A stretch of DNA of 64,000 bases. Origin: Lachancea dasiensis (lineage: Eukaryota; Ascomycota; Saccharomycetes; Saccharomycetales; Saccharomycetaceae). Positions 47,412-57,214 of the stretch are shown one piece after another; positions within the stretch are counted from its first letter, which is position 1; each line of letters starts with the position of its first letter. The notes under the pieces are model-generated. The model worked only from the letters and a program-made list of their open reading frames with translations, was not told the DNA's origin and did no database searches. The position numbers were made by a program, and so were the translations under genes. The stretch spans positions 1,426,001 to 1,490,000 of the forward strand of contig LT598457.1 of NCBI GenBank assembly GCA_900074725.1. The letters are read 5' to 3'.

Positions 47412-49280
47412 CTAAGTTTGAGAAGAGTGGTTTTCTTCATCGCGGCTCTGCTCCTGTAAGAACTGCTGGCGTTGCTGCAACTCTTGGGCGTCCAGCTTCT
47501 CGCGCTGCAATTGTTCTTGCCGGAGTAGAACAGCTTCGGCCTCAGGACTGAGGTCCTCAAAATCCTCGTTGTCGTCGTCGCTGTAGTCGGAAGTATTCTG
47601 GCGCAAGTCGTCAGGAGACTCGGACTCCACGGGTGCTTGAGTCTCCACTCTCTCAAGCTCCTCCCGTTCTCTTTGCTCGCGCTCAACTTGTTCCCGGTGT
47701 TCCTTTCGTTCCTGTTCCTCTCTGGCCTGGAAGGCAAGGTTGGCCTTCGACCTCAAAATAAACAGATACTCGCCGGCTTCACGCTGGATGGCTTTCAAAG
47801 TGTACTGCACCTCTGTGAGAACTTTTTCTACTGGCTGTAAGTTAGCTGCATGTTCCATCAGCAGGTCTCTAGTAGCAATTACCTGTTTCTTTAGCTTCAA
47901 GAATTGCTTCCAATTGTCGTGTTGCCTCTGGTTCAAATCTTGTGAATCCATAGCGGCCACAACGTCTATGTAAGCCATTCTCTTGGACCATTCGCTCACC
48001 ATGACGTCGCCCCACTCTTCGTAGACCTCCAATTGTTCTTGTCTGATCTGGTCAACGGCGGAGTTGATTTCAGCAACGAACGACTCCAGGAGTGCGCGGG
48101 TTGTTTCCAAACTTTTATCCACATGCTCGTGGGCCTGCGCAAAGAACTCGCGCACTAATGGCCGCGTCACATACTCGCGGAGTTGGCCGCCCTCTTTATT
48201 GAAGAATAATTGTTCTCCAGTTTCTGGATCTAATTCCATTGTGCAGTTCACATCCAAAATGGCTCTATTGATGGTCTGGTAGTAATGTTGGGAGCTGTTT
48301 GTAAATTTTTGCAAAGCGACGGTAATGCGGGGTTGGACCTCGCCCAATTTCTCATCCACCAGATCTTCGATCTCAGAATCAAACTGCTGTATCGTGTTCA
48401 GAGATTTTTGCTTAATGGTATTTGACCACGCCTGAAATTCCTCCTGGACAAGATCGCTTAGGGGTATCTCCACAGCCATGTTAGCGTCGTCTGAGGGAGC
48501 CGCGGGTGCTACGAGATCATTATCTGACAGCGTGACGGTTTCAATGATAGTGGAAGTTATAAAAAGAGTTTCGTCGTCTTCGTAATCGTCCGCAGCATCA
48601 AACCACTGAGTTTCTTGTTCGCCTCTCGCGGCCTGAATCTTCCCCAACACTTTATCGTCAAAAACCCTTTTAACTGCGGTCTGAAAATCTACAAACATAC
48701 CTTGAGCGTTCCGAAACATGGGCTCTAACGTTTTTGTGCGTTGGATGACATTCATCGCCAAAGGTTTGGCCACCACTTCTAGACGTTGCATGGCCGATTT
48801 TGCCGCGTTCCATCCGCGCAAAAGATTGGTAAGAGCTTTGAGGATCGCATTTGCGAGATCGCTATCGGATTGAAGCCAAAGCTGACCTCTATACAAAATG
48901 TGCTTAACCTTCGGAACCACGTAGACGTTGTGATATAGGTGCGCCTTGATACGCACCACATGGTACCACTTGTAGAGACAAGGCACAACACGACGCTGTG
49001 TGAACTGCGTAGCACTTTGAGAAGCACATTCAACCTGGTGTCTTGCGATAAGCTCGTATTTTTGCCATTGAAGGGCCAGTGGCATCACAAATTGCTTGCG
49101 CTGCGGCTCAACATGAGAGGTGTACCATGGACAAGCGGTTTGCTTGAACCACGAGCTTTGGTTAAGGATAGGCAAGTCACACAGACCGGTATGCTGTGAG
49201 CCCAAGTACACGGCGCCAAAATGGCATACCACAAGCAGAGCACATAGCCAGCGGATTGTTCGTACGCCTCTCGCCAACAT
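47412..49280 (-). CDS. SHE10: She10/Osw7-like secretory spore-wall protein
   Basis: Homologue of S. cerevisiae She10 (YGL228W, 577 residues) and its duplicate Osw7, linked to outer spore wall assembly; 622 residues here. A signal peptide or anchor is obvious at 1-26 (IRWLCALLVVCHFGAVYLG). The body is mostly long amphipathic helices, with RVVPCLYKWYHVVRIKAHLY and KVKHILYRGQLWLQSDSDLA as likely conserved blocks. The last 60 residues are Glu/Gln/Arg coiled coil. She10 has been proposed to be GPI-anchored, but this protein ends hydrophilic (EENHSSQT) with no hydrophobic tail, so a GPI anchor is not supported here. Identification leans on position between VID30 and SAP4. Confidence 0.87.
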   Translation of the reverse strand: MLARGVRTIRWLCALLVVCHFGAVYLGSQHTGLCDLPILNQSSWFKQTACPWYTSHVEPQRKQFVMPLALQWQKYELIARHQVECASQSATQFTQRRVVPCLYKWYHVVRIKAHLYHNVYVVPKVKHILYRGQLWLQSDSDLANAILKALTNLLRGWNAAKSAMQRLEVVAKPLAMNVIQRTKTLEPMFRNAQGMFVDFQTAVKRVFDDKVLGKIQAARGEQETQWFDAADDYEDDETLFITSTIIETVTLSDNDLVAPAAPSDDANMAVEIPLSDLVQEEFQAWSNTIKQKSLNTIQQFDSEIEDLVDEKLGEVQPRITVALQKFTNSSQHYYQTINRAILDVNCTMELDPETGEQLFFNKEGGQLREYVTRPLVREFFAQAHEHVDKSLETTRALLESFVAEINSAVDQIRQEQLEVYEEWGDVMVSEWSKRMAYIDVVAAMDSQDLNQRQHDNWKQFLKLKKQVIATRDLLMEHAANLQPVEKVLTEVQYTLKAIQREAGEYLFILRSKANLAFQAREEQERKEHREQVEREQREREELERVETQAPVESESPDDLRQNTSDYSDDDNEDFEDLSPEAEAVLLRQEQLQREKLDAQELQQRQQFLQEQSRDEENHSSQT

Positions 49281-50768
49281 AATGATGCGATCAGATCCCA
49301 GTTCTATGCGGCCCTATAGCAAATGTATGAAACAAAATCGTGCGCCAAATTCCACACTGAATGTGAACTTTCTTCCTAAGATCCTCTTAATAGATCCGAT
49401 AGCTGTTTATTCCTGCTTGCCGTTTGATTTCAAATCAGAAGCATAAGATGAGTTATCTAAATTTTTGTTATTGTTTTGGCCCAAAGAGAAACAAAGACGA
49501 AAACCGATACGATGGCAAGCTAGCACCATCTCAATGATCATAGTTGGTTTAGAAGCACTTCAAAACGGCGGAAAGCTGGCTGAATAAATACTTTGAAGGT
49601 TCTTTTGGGATTTACATCTGAGGCTGGCGTGGTCGCCACACTTATATAGGCCAACACGATATTTATGGCCACCCCACATGGACCAGAGCTTGCGTTAGCC
49701 AAGAGCTCGTCGACACTGGCCCCCAAACGGAGTCGGGAAATCATATACATATAACACAAAAGCACTTAAAGCATGTAAATGGATTTTATGACAGAATCCC
49801 ACGAATTGCGTCGTCACGCAAAGTTGTGAGATAAGCACGAGGAGTTTATATATATTGTAGTATATATGACATCGTCCTCTCGACACGCTTCTGCCCGGCT
49901 AATGAGGCCTTAGTATGTAAGGCGACGTTCGACATTGTCACTTGTATGGCCGTGAATCTATCTCACGACGTTGTATATTTGCCACAAGCTCTGTCTCTGG
50001 GTTCCGAGTTGAAGGCTACGGGCAGCCTATATTCCCCCCAAAACGAATCGAACTCTTGAGCTCAAAGGCTCTGCCGCCCCTTTTCATGTCGTTGTCGGAC
50101 GAGAAGGGCTCTTCGAAGGCATTTTGACGCCCGTCCAGAGGTGTCATTATAGTACAGAGTGATAAACAGACTCATGATAAGCAGAGTCAATTGCTCAGAG
50201 ACCCAAAAAATGGATATGCTGGGTTCCAGAGAACAATTGAGCTGACGTCCACACAAACACGCAACTGTATGTAAATGCCGACAACAAAAGCCCCTCAACA
50301 TGAGGCCATGCTATAGACGTACCACACGATCTTCGTGTTCGGCTCGCTACCTGACATGCGCTTTCCAACCAAGATGGGGCGAGCACACATGCTACAAGCG
50401 GCAAAGTGCTCATCTGCTGTCAACATATTTCTACCACGCGATAGCCTCTTAAAGCCTCCACTCAAGGAGCCAGAAGGTATCGCGATGTACGACTATAGGA
50501 AGGTTCCAATCAAGCCACCAATTATTGAGCCGTAGGACAAGACATATCAGAGATTTTGCATTGAGACAAGTAAAGTTATAATTACAAAAGGTCATCATTC
50601 ACATACCAGCACAAAGTGTGGACCACCGAAGACTACCTAGTACAGCATTCTCAATTAGGGCGATATCGTACAATCTAAAACGTATTCGAATCGCCCGGGT
50701 AGCTTCTTTTTCTGTTTCCCAGGGGCATCACCGAAGAAATTCCCACTACAGACAACAAATTGGCTGCA
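49281..50768. promoter_or_regulatory. Long divergent SHE10/SAP region
   Basis: These 1.5 kb separate two divergent starts. TATATA-rich stretches lie at 49850-49868 and a GATAAG at 50174-50179. Short open frames (for example 50335-50535) have no recognisable product. A weak T-arm-like GTTCGATTC on the minus strand near 50045 lacks the stems of a tRNA. Nothing further is supported. Confidence 0.45.
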
Positions 50769-53288
50769 ATGTCTTTTTGGCCGTTCGGGCAGAACGAAAA
50801 CTCCAACATCAACCGGATCCTAGATGATTATTTCCAGGTGCTTCACTCGCTCGAAAAGCGTGATGAGCTGCGCGGCGAACATCGGCTGGCGGACGACACT
50901 GTTTCTCAGGATGAAATTTCAGCAACTGACGCAGACGATACCATTGCCATCCCACAGCATTCAGAGGACGACTGTAGTTTTGTAGGGTCATACGGATCCA
51001 GGTCACGCTCGAGTCGTGCGCCTAGCCTGGCGCAACTCAGCTGTAGCTACATTGATAATATTCTGGAAGAATCGGAACTTTTGAACGAGCTCAATCGTCA
51101 AAACAACACGCTGCTGGACTTCCTGTGCTTTGGATACTTCTTTACGCCCGACCATATCAAAGTTCACAATATAGAATATTTGATCGATCAGCTCATCGTG
51201 TGCGTTCAGAAGATTCAGGAGAGCAATCCAGGCAGCCGCAATGGAAGCCAAACACAAGATGACAGTAGTGAGAGTCTCAATAATGAAGATGACGGTAAGA
51301 ATGACAAGAGCAGCTACGACAACGTTGGTCCCGAAGGTGATGACGAGGATACTATAACTGCGGCGAAGTCCCCACCATCGCCGCTCAATAAGGCCACTAT
51401 AATATCTGAAATTTTCGCCCTTGACATATGGCTTATTTCAGAGTCTCTGGTAATGAATACCGGTTATTTGAACAAGATTTGGGCTATTATGTACCAGCCA
51501 AACTTTGCATCTGAAAAATCCACTTTGATCCCTATTTTTCTTAAAATCAACCAAAACTTGCTGATGACACGACAGGATCAATATTTGAACTTCGTTCGTT
51601 CCAAAAACTCGCTAGTGGATGACTTGCTCAAGTATATCGATGTCTCTGTGATGATGGATTTTCTGCTTAAAATTATCTCCACGGATAAGCAAGAGTCACC
51701 ATCTGGAATTATAGAATTAGTGCGGGAGCAGGACCTGATCAACAAACTTCTTGGTTATTTTGATAACAAAAAGTATGCGCCTGATATTCAGGCATGCTCA
51801 GCTGATCTTCTAAAAGCTCTAATAACGATATCGGCCAACGCACCTTTGGACGACATGTCAATTGGCCCCAATTCGCTGACAAGGCAGCTAGCTTCCGAAG
51901 AGTGCATGTCTTTTTTACTTGATACGATTGTCAATAAGAGGGGAAATGCCCTGATTAATGCCGTGTCCATTGTGATAGAATTGATACGAAAAAACAACTC
52001 TGATTACGATCAAGTCAACCTACTTTCAACCACCTTAGAAGCGAATCCGCCTTCTATGAGAGATCCAATTTATCTAGGAACTATGTTGAAGCTTTTCACC
52101 CAAAGGCTGCCTTCCATTTTCCAGATCATGTATGATATCGAAGGTGAGCACGAACCCAAAACTCTAGAAAATCAGCTTGGAGAGAAATTCAAACCTCTCG
52201 GATTTGAAAGATTCAAAGTAGTTGAGTTGATTGCTGAACTTCTTCACTGCTCAAACATGGGCCTTATGAATTCAAAAAGGGCAGAGCGAATCGTGATGGA
52301 ACGGACTAAAGCTCGAGCAACCATGACCATCCAACTACAAGATGCATTGGTCGACCTTGACCTTGAAGATGAAGGCAATGATACAGGGATTGTGGCGGTT
52401 GATGACGGGGTGATTGAAGAAGATGTTGATGAATCTTTCGATATTCCTTACGTCAACGCTAAACAAAACACAAAGCTTAGAGAGAATCCCACGATTGGGG
52501 ACTCTTTCAAGATAAAAGTATATGACAGCCAGATACTGCCGAAGATTGCTCAGTTGTTTTTGAGTTATCCATGGAACAATTTTTGGCATAATGTCGTATT
52601 CGACATTATTCAGCAGATCTTTAATGGGAGGATGGATTTTTCATACAATTCTTTTCTGGTTTACTCCCTATTCAATAATGAATTGGCGGGCGAATATATG
52701 GATCGCGAATCGCAGGCTGCCGTACCCAACTTTCATGTAACAGACAACCTCATACTGGAAGGCTACAGAAAGTCTTACGCATTTTATGAACAGCATAATA
52801 CAGCGCTGGGATTTATGGGGCACCTGGTTTTAATTGCGGAAGAGATTGTCAAGTTTTCAAAGGTCTATAAGGTAGAACTTATATCCCCCGACATACAGAC
52901 CGTGCTCCAGAGTAAAGACTGGGAGTTTTATGCCGACGATGTCCTCAACGACACAAGAATCATGTACTCCAAAATCTTAGGGGGTAATGATTATTTAGAA
53001 GACAGCAGCAACTATGAGGGCGGTGACGACAGTGCTGATGACGAAACTAATGCAAAACCAGACACCCATTCTGGGGGAAATTTGATCAATTTTAGCGAAA
53101 TCAACCAGGAGCAAGTTTCTTCGCTTGCCAATTTCTCTACTCAAAGCGATTTGCATACTAAGCTGAGAAAAAAGTTGATAGATCGAGCGCAGGAAGCAGT
53201 AGATCGTCAAAATGATGAAAATGGGGTAATAATCTTAGGAATGGCACCTGACACCATACCTGATGACGCCCCGAAGCGCAATGACTAA
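50769..53288 (+). CDS. SAP4: Sit4-associated protein, Sap4/Sap155 type
   Basis: SAPS-domain subunit that binds and directs the PP6-type phosphatase Sit4, acting in G1 progression and TORC1 signalling to factors such as Gln3. The ATG at 50769 (MSFWPFGQNENSNINRILDDYF) gives 839 residues; the frame continues three codons upstream to a TTG. WPFG plus FLCFGYFFTPDHIKVHNIEYLIDQ-type sequence near 120-145 and the long helical repeat body are typical. The C-terminus has acidic and NLINFSEI segments. S. cerevisiae has SAP4 (YGL229C) and SAP155 (YFR040W) at the two halves of this block; the gene is co-orthologous to both, and the symbol is given for position only. Confidence 0.92.
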   Translation: MSFWPFGQNENSNINRILDDYFQVLHSLEKRDELRGEHRLADDTVSQDEISATDADDTIAIPQHSEDDCSFVGSYGSRSRSSRAPSLAQLSCSYIDNILEESELLNELNRQNNTLLDFLCFGYFFTPDHIKVHNIEYLIDQLIVCVQKIQESNPGSRNGSQTQDDSSESLNNEDDGKNDKSSYDNVGPEGDDEDTITAAKSPPSPLNKATIISEIFALDIWLISESLVMNTGYLNKIWAIMYQPNFASEKSTLIPIFLKINQNLLMTRQDQYLNFVRSKNSLVDDLLKYIDVSVMMDFLLKIISTDKQESPSGIIELVREQDLINKLLGYFDNKKYAPDIQACSADLLKALITISANAPLDDMSIGPNSLTRQLASEECMSFLLDTIVNKRGNALINAVSIVIELIRKNNSDYDQVNLLSTTLEANPPSMRDPIYLGTMLKLFTQRLPSIFQIMYDIEGEHEPKTLENQLGEKFKPLGFERFKVVELIAELLHCSNMGLMNSKRAERIVMERTKARATMTIQLQDALVDLDLEDEGNDTGIVAVDDGVIEEDVDESFDIPYVNAKQNTKLRENPTIGDSFKIKVYDSQILPKIAQLFLSYPWNNFWHNVVFDIIQQIFNGRMDFSYNSFLVYSLFNNELAGEYMDRESQAAVPNFHVTDNLILEGYRKSYAFYEQHNTALGFMGHLVLIAEEIVKFSKVYKVELISPDIQTVLQSKDWEFYADDVLNDTRIMYSKILGGNDYLEDSSNYEGGDDSADDETNAKPDTHSGGNLINFSEINQEQVSSLANFSTQSDLHTKLRKKLIDRAQEAVDRQNDENGVIILGMAPDTIPDDAPKRND

Positions 53289-53462
53289 AAGGAGAGGAAA
53301 GGTGAGTGCTAAATTAATAATACGCTATTGGGCTATACAATTTAGGCCTCACCAACATTCTGTTATGACTTAACGCAAGAAATGTAGATGTATTGGACGT
53401 GTAACGAATAATTTTTATAATACTTTTTTTGGGCATATATACTGACATTTGGGTTGAGAGCA

Positions 53463-54359
53463 TCAGTTTTTTTTCCTGGATCGCACTACTTTACCATTGG
53501 GGAGTTCCAGTTTTTCACCAGAGCCATGAATGCGAATGGGCTTTGGTTTCGAATCCTCCGAAGAAGGCTTGTTCTCGGGCAATTCATTCGTATTCTTGAC
53601 AGATGTCGTGAAGTTGAAGAGGCATCCTACTGATTTTCTCCACATCCATAATGGCAATGTCAAGAGTAGCGAATCACTTATTCCTGGGTTCACGATGTCT
53701 TTAGTGGAAATAAGAGCCTCTTTACCATCGGACTGCACTGCATACACTTCTCCAAAACGAACAATAATCTCTCGGCCTTCCTCATCTGGGTTTTGTCTGA
53801 ATAGAAGTCGTTTCTCCCCCAGACCAAGCGTATCATCCTGAGCCTTGACCTCGCGTAAAAACCTCTCGATGCGATTTTTATTGCCGTCATTCTGCAGTCT
53901 TAAAATGATAAAGTGAATTAAGCCGCAAGACAGAAAAATGAATATGCCTATCGCCCACACTTTAGGCTGGACCCTAGTAAAGTAGAAACCACCTTTCTTG
54001 AAATCATAGTTTGGGAAACCGTTTTTCAGGTAGTAATCATAAATTTTGCGCTGGGAGTCGTTCTCTAAGATTTTTGTAGCCAGCGACAAGCGTTCATACA
54101 GTTTCCTGTATTTCTTATTCTTGTCGGGATGGTACGTTTTGGCCAATTTCCTCAAATTCTTGCGAATCTCGGCGGATGAAGAATCCCTTAGTTTGGGAAG
54201 TTTGAGCATTTTATAAAAGTCCAAATCTGGGTTTCTGTACGTCTTGACAAGCTCTTGTTGCAGTTGAAAGATCTGCACCTCTTCGGGCGTGAAAGCCTTT
54301 GCGAGGGATACAAATCCCAACAACGCACATATCAGAAGGCTCCAACTAGAGCTGAACAT
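53463..54359 (-). CDS. ERJ5: ER membrane J protein Erj5
   Basis: Erj5 is an ER-membrane DnaJ-like cochaperone for Kar2/BiP (YFR041C, 295 residues; 298 here). Signal peptide 1-22 (LLICALLGFVSLAKA). A divergent lumenal J domain at about 45-115 keeps the essential HPD (YHPDKNKKY near 75) within KNLRKLAKTYHPDKNK. A membrane helix at about 131-151 (VWAIGIFIFLSCGLIHFIIL) is followed by a basic cytosolic tail ending RSRKKN. The ATG at 54359 is followed directly by the signal sequence. Divergent from KEG1 across 170 bp. Confidence 0.95.
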   Translation of the reverse strand: MFSSSWSLLICALLGFVSLAKAFTPEEVQIFQLQQELVKTYRNPDLDFYKMLKLPKLRDSSSAEIRKNLRKLAKTYHPDKNKKYRKLYERLSLATKILENDSQRKIYDYYLKNGFPNYDFKKGGFYFTRVQPKVWAIGIFIFLSCGLIHFIILRLQNDGNKNRIERFLREVKAQDDTLGLGEKRLLFRQNPDEEGREIIVRFGEVYAVQSDGKEALISTKDIVNPGISDSLLLTLPLWMWRKSVGCLFNFTTSVKNTNELPENKPSSEDSKPKPIRIHGSGEKLELPNGKVVRSRKKN

Positions 54360-54529
54360 TTGAGAAGCGAGGAACCTACTTACCTGGCAGAGGTCAGTAT
54401 ATGCTTTGGGTGTTTTATTTCTTCCCCGGTCTGTTGACGCTAAGAAGAGATGTCATGTTATTAAATCAAGTATTAAACTTTTTGCGTTATACTAACAAGT
54501 AAAAATAGTTAACTGCCAAGAACAATACA

Positions 54530-55189
54530 ATGGCCTCCTCCCCCGTTGCCAAAATGTCTACAGGACCCCAAAATGCCGATACTCGCCAAAAGCGTGGCGT
54601 TAAAGCCAGACTTTATCAGTATTTTAGGCTGACAAGCGCGTTTCTATATGCATCGCTATTCGCCAGGTGGGCCATTCTATTACCACTAGTGGGAATCAAA
54701 TTTCTACCGGGAGGAATCCATGAATTTTTATGCTATCTGATTTTTTACGCGGCCGCTATGGAGATATGTTGGACGTTTGCCTTTCATGGACTGAAAAGGA
54801 CGCTAATCTCGAGAACTCTATTAAAAGATGTAAATCTACTATATTTTGTGGCAAACTTCCACTTTCATGATGACTACGAGCATGCTCTCGTGTTGAAGAC
54901 TCCTGCGTACTCGAGCTTTATCGCTACCCTGAGCATCAGTCAAGCTTACTGCCATTGGTGCAAGTTATTTCGTGGGCCTGTTCAGAGCAGAAGAACAGCT
55001 TTGTGGAAACTAGACACTTGTGTGACTCTGCCGCTGTTGTATTTTAGCGAATTTTACTTACTCATTCTCAACCTGCAGACTCCGAACTACCACACCGTTC
55101 CGTGGCTGCTGACAGTGAATAAAGTCGTACTGATTGCCTTCGTTCCCGCAGCCCTGCATTGCCTAAAAAAACAAATCGCTAACTGGTGA
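54530..55189 (+). CDS. KEG1: ER membrane protein Keg1 (Kre6-binding)
   Basis: Keg1 is an essential ER membrane protein that binds Kre6 and supports beta-1,6-glucan synthesis (YFR042W, 200 residues; 219 here). Four to five hydrophobic helices are visible, e.g. AILLPLVGIKFL, FLCYLIFYAAAMEICW, SFIATLSISQAY and LPLLYFSEFYLLILNL. A second in-frame ATG lies eight codons in (MSTGPQNADTRQK). The end GGTGA stop overlaps the 3' end of IRC6 by 27 bp on the opposite strand. A TACTAAC lies 40 nt before the ATG, but I found no matching donor, so no intron is called. Confidence 0.9.
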   Translation: MASSPVAKMSTGPQNADTRQKRGVKARLYQYFRLTSAFLYASLFARWAILLPLVGIKFLPGGIHEFLCYLIFYAAAMEICWTFAFHGLKRTLISRTLLKDVNLLYFVANFHFHDDYEHALVLKTPAYSSFIATLSISQAYCHWCKLFRGPVQSRRTALWKLDTCVTLPLLYFSEFYLLILNLQTPNYHTVPWLLTVNKVVLIAFVPAALHCLKKQIANW

Positions 55190-55951
55190 GCTGCCGTATA
55201 AATTTCGACCAAGCTCGTCGGCCATCTCATGCGCGAAATTGTCTCTTTCTTCACCAGGGTTCATTTTCAAGTATTTAGCCCTAGCCTGCTGTAATTGGCT
55301 CATTATATCCTCAAGAGGGAAAGCTGGTTCTTCCAAAAATTTGGTTAGTTTCCCCGCTGTTTGATCGCGGCGTTTGATCATCTCAGGCGGCCATTCGAAA
55401 GTGTCAATAACTTCCTTTATTCTCTGGATCCCAAACGTTTCTCCATACTCTTTTTCCGTATCAGATCCGGTAACAGAGGTCAATTCAACCCCAGTTTCCA
55501 GAAGCCCTTGCTCCAAACGGCATCTCACATCTTCGTCGACGTTAAGGTCAGTGGCCAAAATGATCGCAAACTTTTCATCCCAACCCTTGCACTTCCCTAG
55601 CAGCGCGAGTTTATATAGATTGCCATCATTACCAGTATTACGGTCTTTGCATGGCATAATTAGGATACAGCCAGCTAGTGCTTGTCGCAGATCATCGAAT
55701 TCTGCGCAACAAAATTCATTAACCCATTCATCTAGATAGTCGAACTCGTCAATGTAGATGTCGAAATTCACAGTGAAGTATTTGTTTGACCAATGGACAT
55801 CTCGATGTATCTGTCGACTTGGATCGACGCTGACGTTGAAGATGTTCATTAAAATGTCCTCCCGGTTGAGGACTTCATTACTGAAAACAATCAGCACTTT
55901 ACTAGGAAGAATTTCAACAGCATGATTGTGTTTTGTTTCTTCTTGCTCCAT
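55163..55951 (-). CDS. IRC6: Clathrin accessory protein Irc6
   Basis: Irc6 is the yeast relative of AAGAB/p34, reported to link AP-1 adaptors with the Rab Ypt31 (YFR043C, 237 residues; 262 here). The ATG is taken at 55951 (MEQEETKHNHAVEILPSKV); the frame opens three codons earlier with TTG. The N-terminal half is a G-protein-like fold without a P-loop (KVLIVFSNEVLNREDILMN then LAGCILIMPCKD). The C-terminus resembles the p34 family helix FAHEMADELGRNLYG. The last nine codons overlap the 3' end of KEG1 tail to tail. Confidence 0.9.
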   Translation of the reverse strand: MEQEETKHNHAVEILPSKVLIVFSNEVLNREDILMNIFNVSVDPSRQIHRDVHWSNKYFTVNFDIYIDEFDYLDEWVNEFCCAEFDDLRQALAGCILIMPCKDRNTGNDGNLYKLALLGKCKGWDEKFAIILATDLNVDEDVRCRLEQGLLETGVELTSVTGSDTEKEYGETFGIQRIKEVIDTFEWPPEMIKRRDQTAGKLTKFLEEPAFPLEDIMSQLQQARAKYLKMNPGEERDNFAHEMADELGRNLYGSSPVSDLFF

Positions 55952-56211
55952 CTGCGTCAATTGTTGGCCATAGATAGCCCAGCTGGCTGTTATGCTGATA
56001 CACTGAGTTACTTTAATAAGCTCAGCGAAACTTTAATGATTAAAAAATGTTAAAAGACTACTCACGATAGCATGACTCCTCGTCACCAATGGCCGCAAGT
56101 TAGCGAAACTGTGAATTCGGCGACTACTTATATATTCGCACATGTATGTATGTAGGAGCGCCATGCTGCGGTTACTGATGTGGTCCTAACTGAGTTGGAT
56201 GGTAAATTTCA

Positions 56212-56976
56212 ATGACAAGGCAAGTACATTCAAGAGCTGTTAGAAGATCAGAACGCAGCAAGAGAACGCACAACTCTGTCTGCAATCTCGGCTGGATTCT
56301 TTCTCTCTCAGGGACTGTTGACTTACCAACTCACAACGTGGTACAATCAGTATATGAGAGAAATAACCCCCACGAGAGACTTTTTATTTCCACTCGCAAT
56401 GGCGTTTCAGTTTGCGTCAGCTCTGGCCCGCAAGAAGGAAGTTTAAGAACGAGAGGTAGTCGACAGGCCACTAATAACCACCAAAGAGCCACTAGAATCC
56501 AGAAAAATACCCGGGTGGTTGAGTTTACCCGAGAACCCAGATTTACACCCATAGATGCAGAATTGAGAGGAACTCCGTATTCTCCTCCATCTCCACTACC
56601 GTCGTATTCATCACAACACCTGCAATTAGGGTCACCACCTCCACAGTACCCGCAACCACCACAGTACGAATCACCTCTGGAACAGCAGCAAGAGCAACAT
56701 CATCCTGCTACAAAGAGAGAAGCGGTTTTCAGATGGATCTCTGACAAGCTCGAGCGTCATGTTGGTGCGCTTGGTAAAATGATGTTGGTGTGCTTGCGCC
56801 TGGAAGACGTTTTCCTTTACCTCTACCTCACCCAGCTCTCACTGGTAATAATTATATGCGCCCTTACCAAGGCGGCTGTTGAGGGGCTTGTAGATGATGG
56901 CGGTATTACTTATGTTCTAGACAAGATACCAGACTATTTGATTGACTACACTACCTTCGCTAGCCATATTCCATAG
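56212..56976 (+). CDS. Single-pass membrane protein with tandem PPxY (YGL230C position)
   Basis: The frame encodes 254 residues of unrecognised family. It lies exactly where S. cerevisiae has the uncharacterised YGL230C (about 147 residues, same relative strand), between the SAP gene and EMC4. A Pro-rich region near 125-165 contains PPQY twice ([10 protein letters not shown]), the signature for WW domains of the ubiquitin ligase Rsp5. One hydrophobic helix follows (FLYLYLTQLSLVIIICALT, about 201-219), then a short tail. The first 100 residues look compositionally random and basic. The real start may lie further in, via an unseen intron, since no second ATG exists before the helix. Function not known. 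Confidence 0.6.
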   Translation: MTRQVHSRAVRRSERSKRTHNSVCNLGWILSLSGTVDLPTHNVVQSVYERNNPHERLFISTRNGVSVCVSSGPQEGSLRTRGSRQATNNHQRATRIQKNTRVVEFTREPRFTPIDAELRGTPYSPPSPLPSYSSQHLQLGSPPPQYPQPPQYESPLEQQQEQHHPATKREAVFRWISDKLERHVGALGKMMLVCLRLEDVFLYLYLTQLSLVIIICALTKAAVEGLVDDGGITYVLDKIPDYLIDYTTFASHIP

Positions 56977-57214
56977 AAAAACGCGAAATAGTCAGAGAGA
57001 AGGACCCTAGTCCGCAAACGAGTGCTTAACAAACAGATTACCACCAAATGGCAACAGTGGTGCTGAATGTTGATCAGAATCAGTTCGACATTGATTTATC
57101 TGTATTTTCTATAGCTTCCACATGACGAAGTTCGTGATTAAAGCTGAAATGATTTATTAGACTAAACGAAAACTTAGTTGAGTTGATCATGAAGTAAAAC
57201 TACGATTGACCTAG

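Noticed and set aside
50040-50060. GTTCGATTC on the minus strand as a tRNA T-loop
   Set aside because: T-stem has a mismatch and no acceptor pairing or A-box was found.
54486-54500. TACTAAC just upstream of the KEG1 ATG as part of a 5' UTR intron
   Set aside because: No GTATGT-like donor lies upstream in the short divergent spacer.
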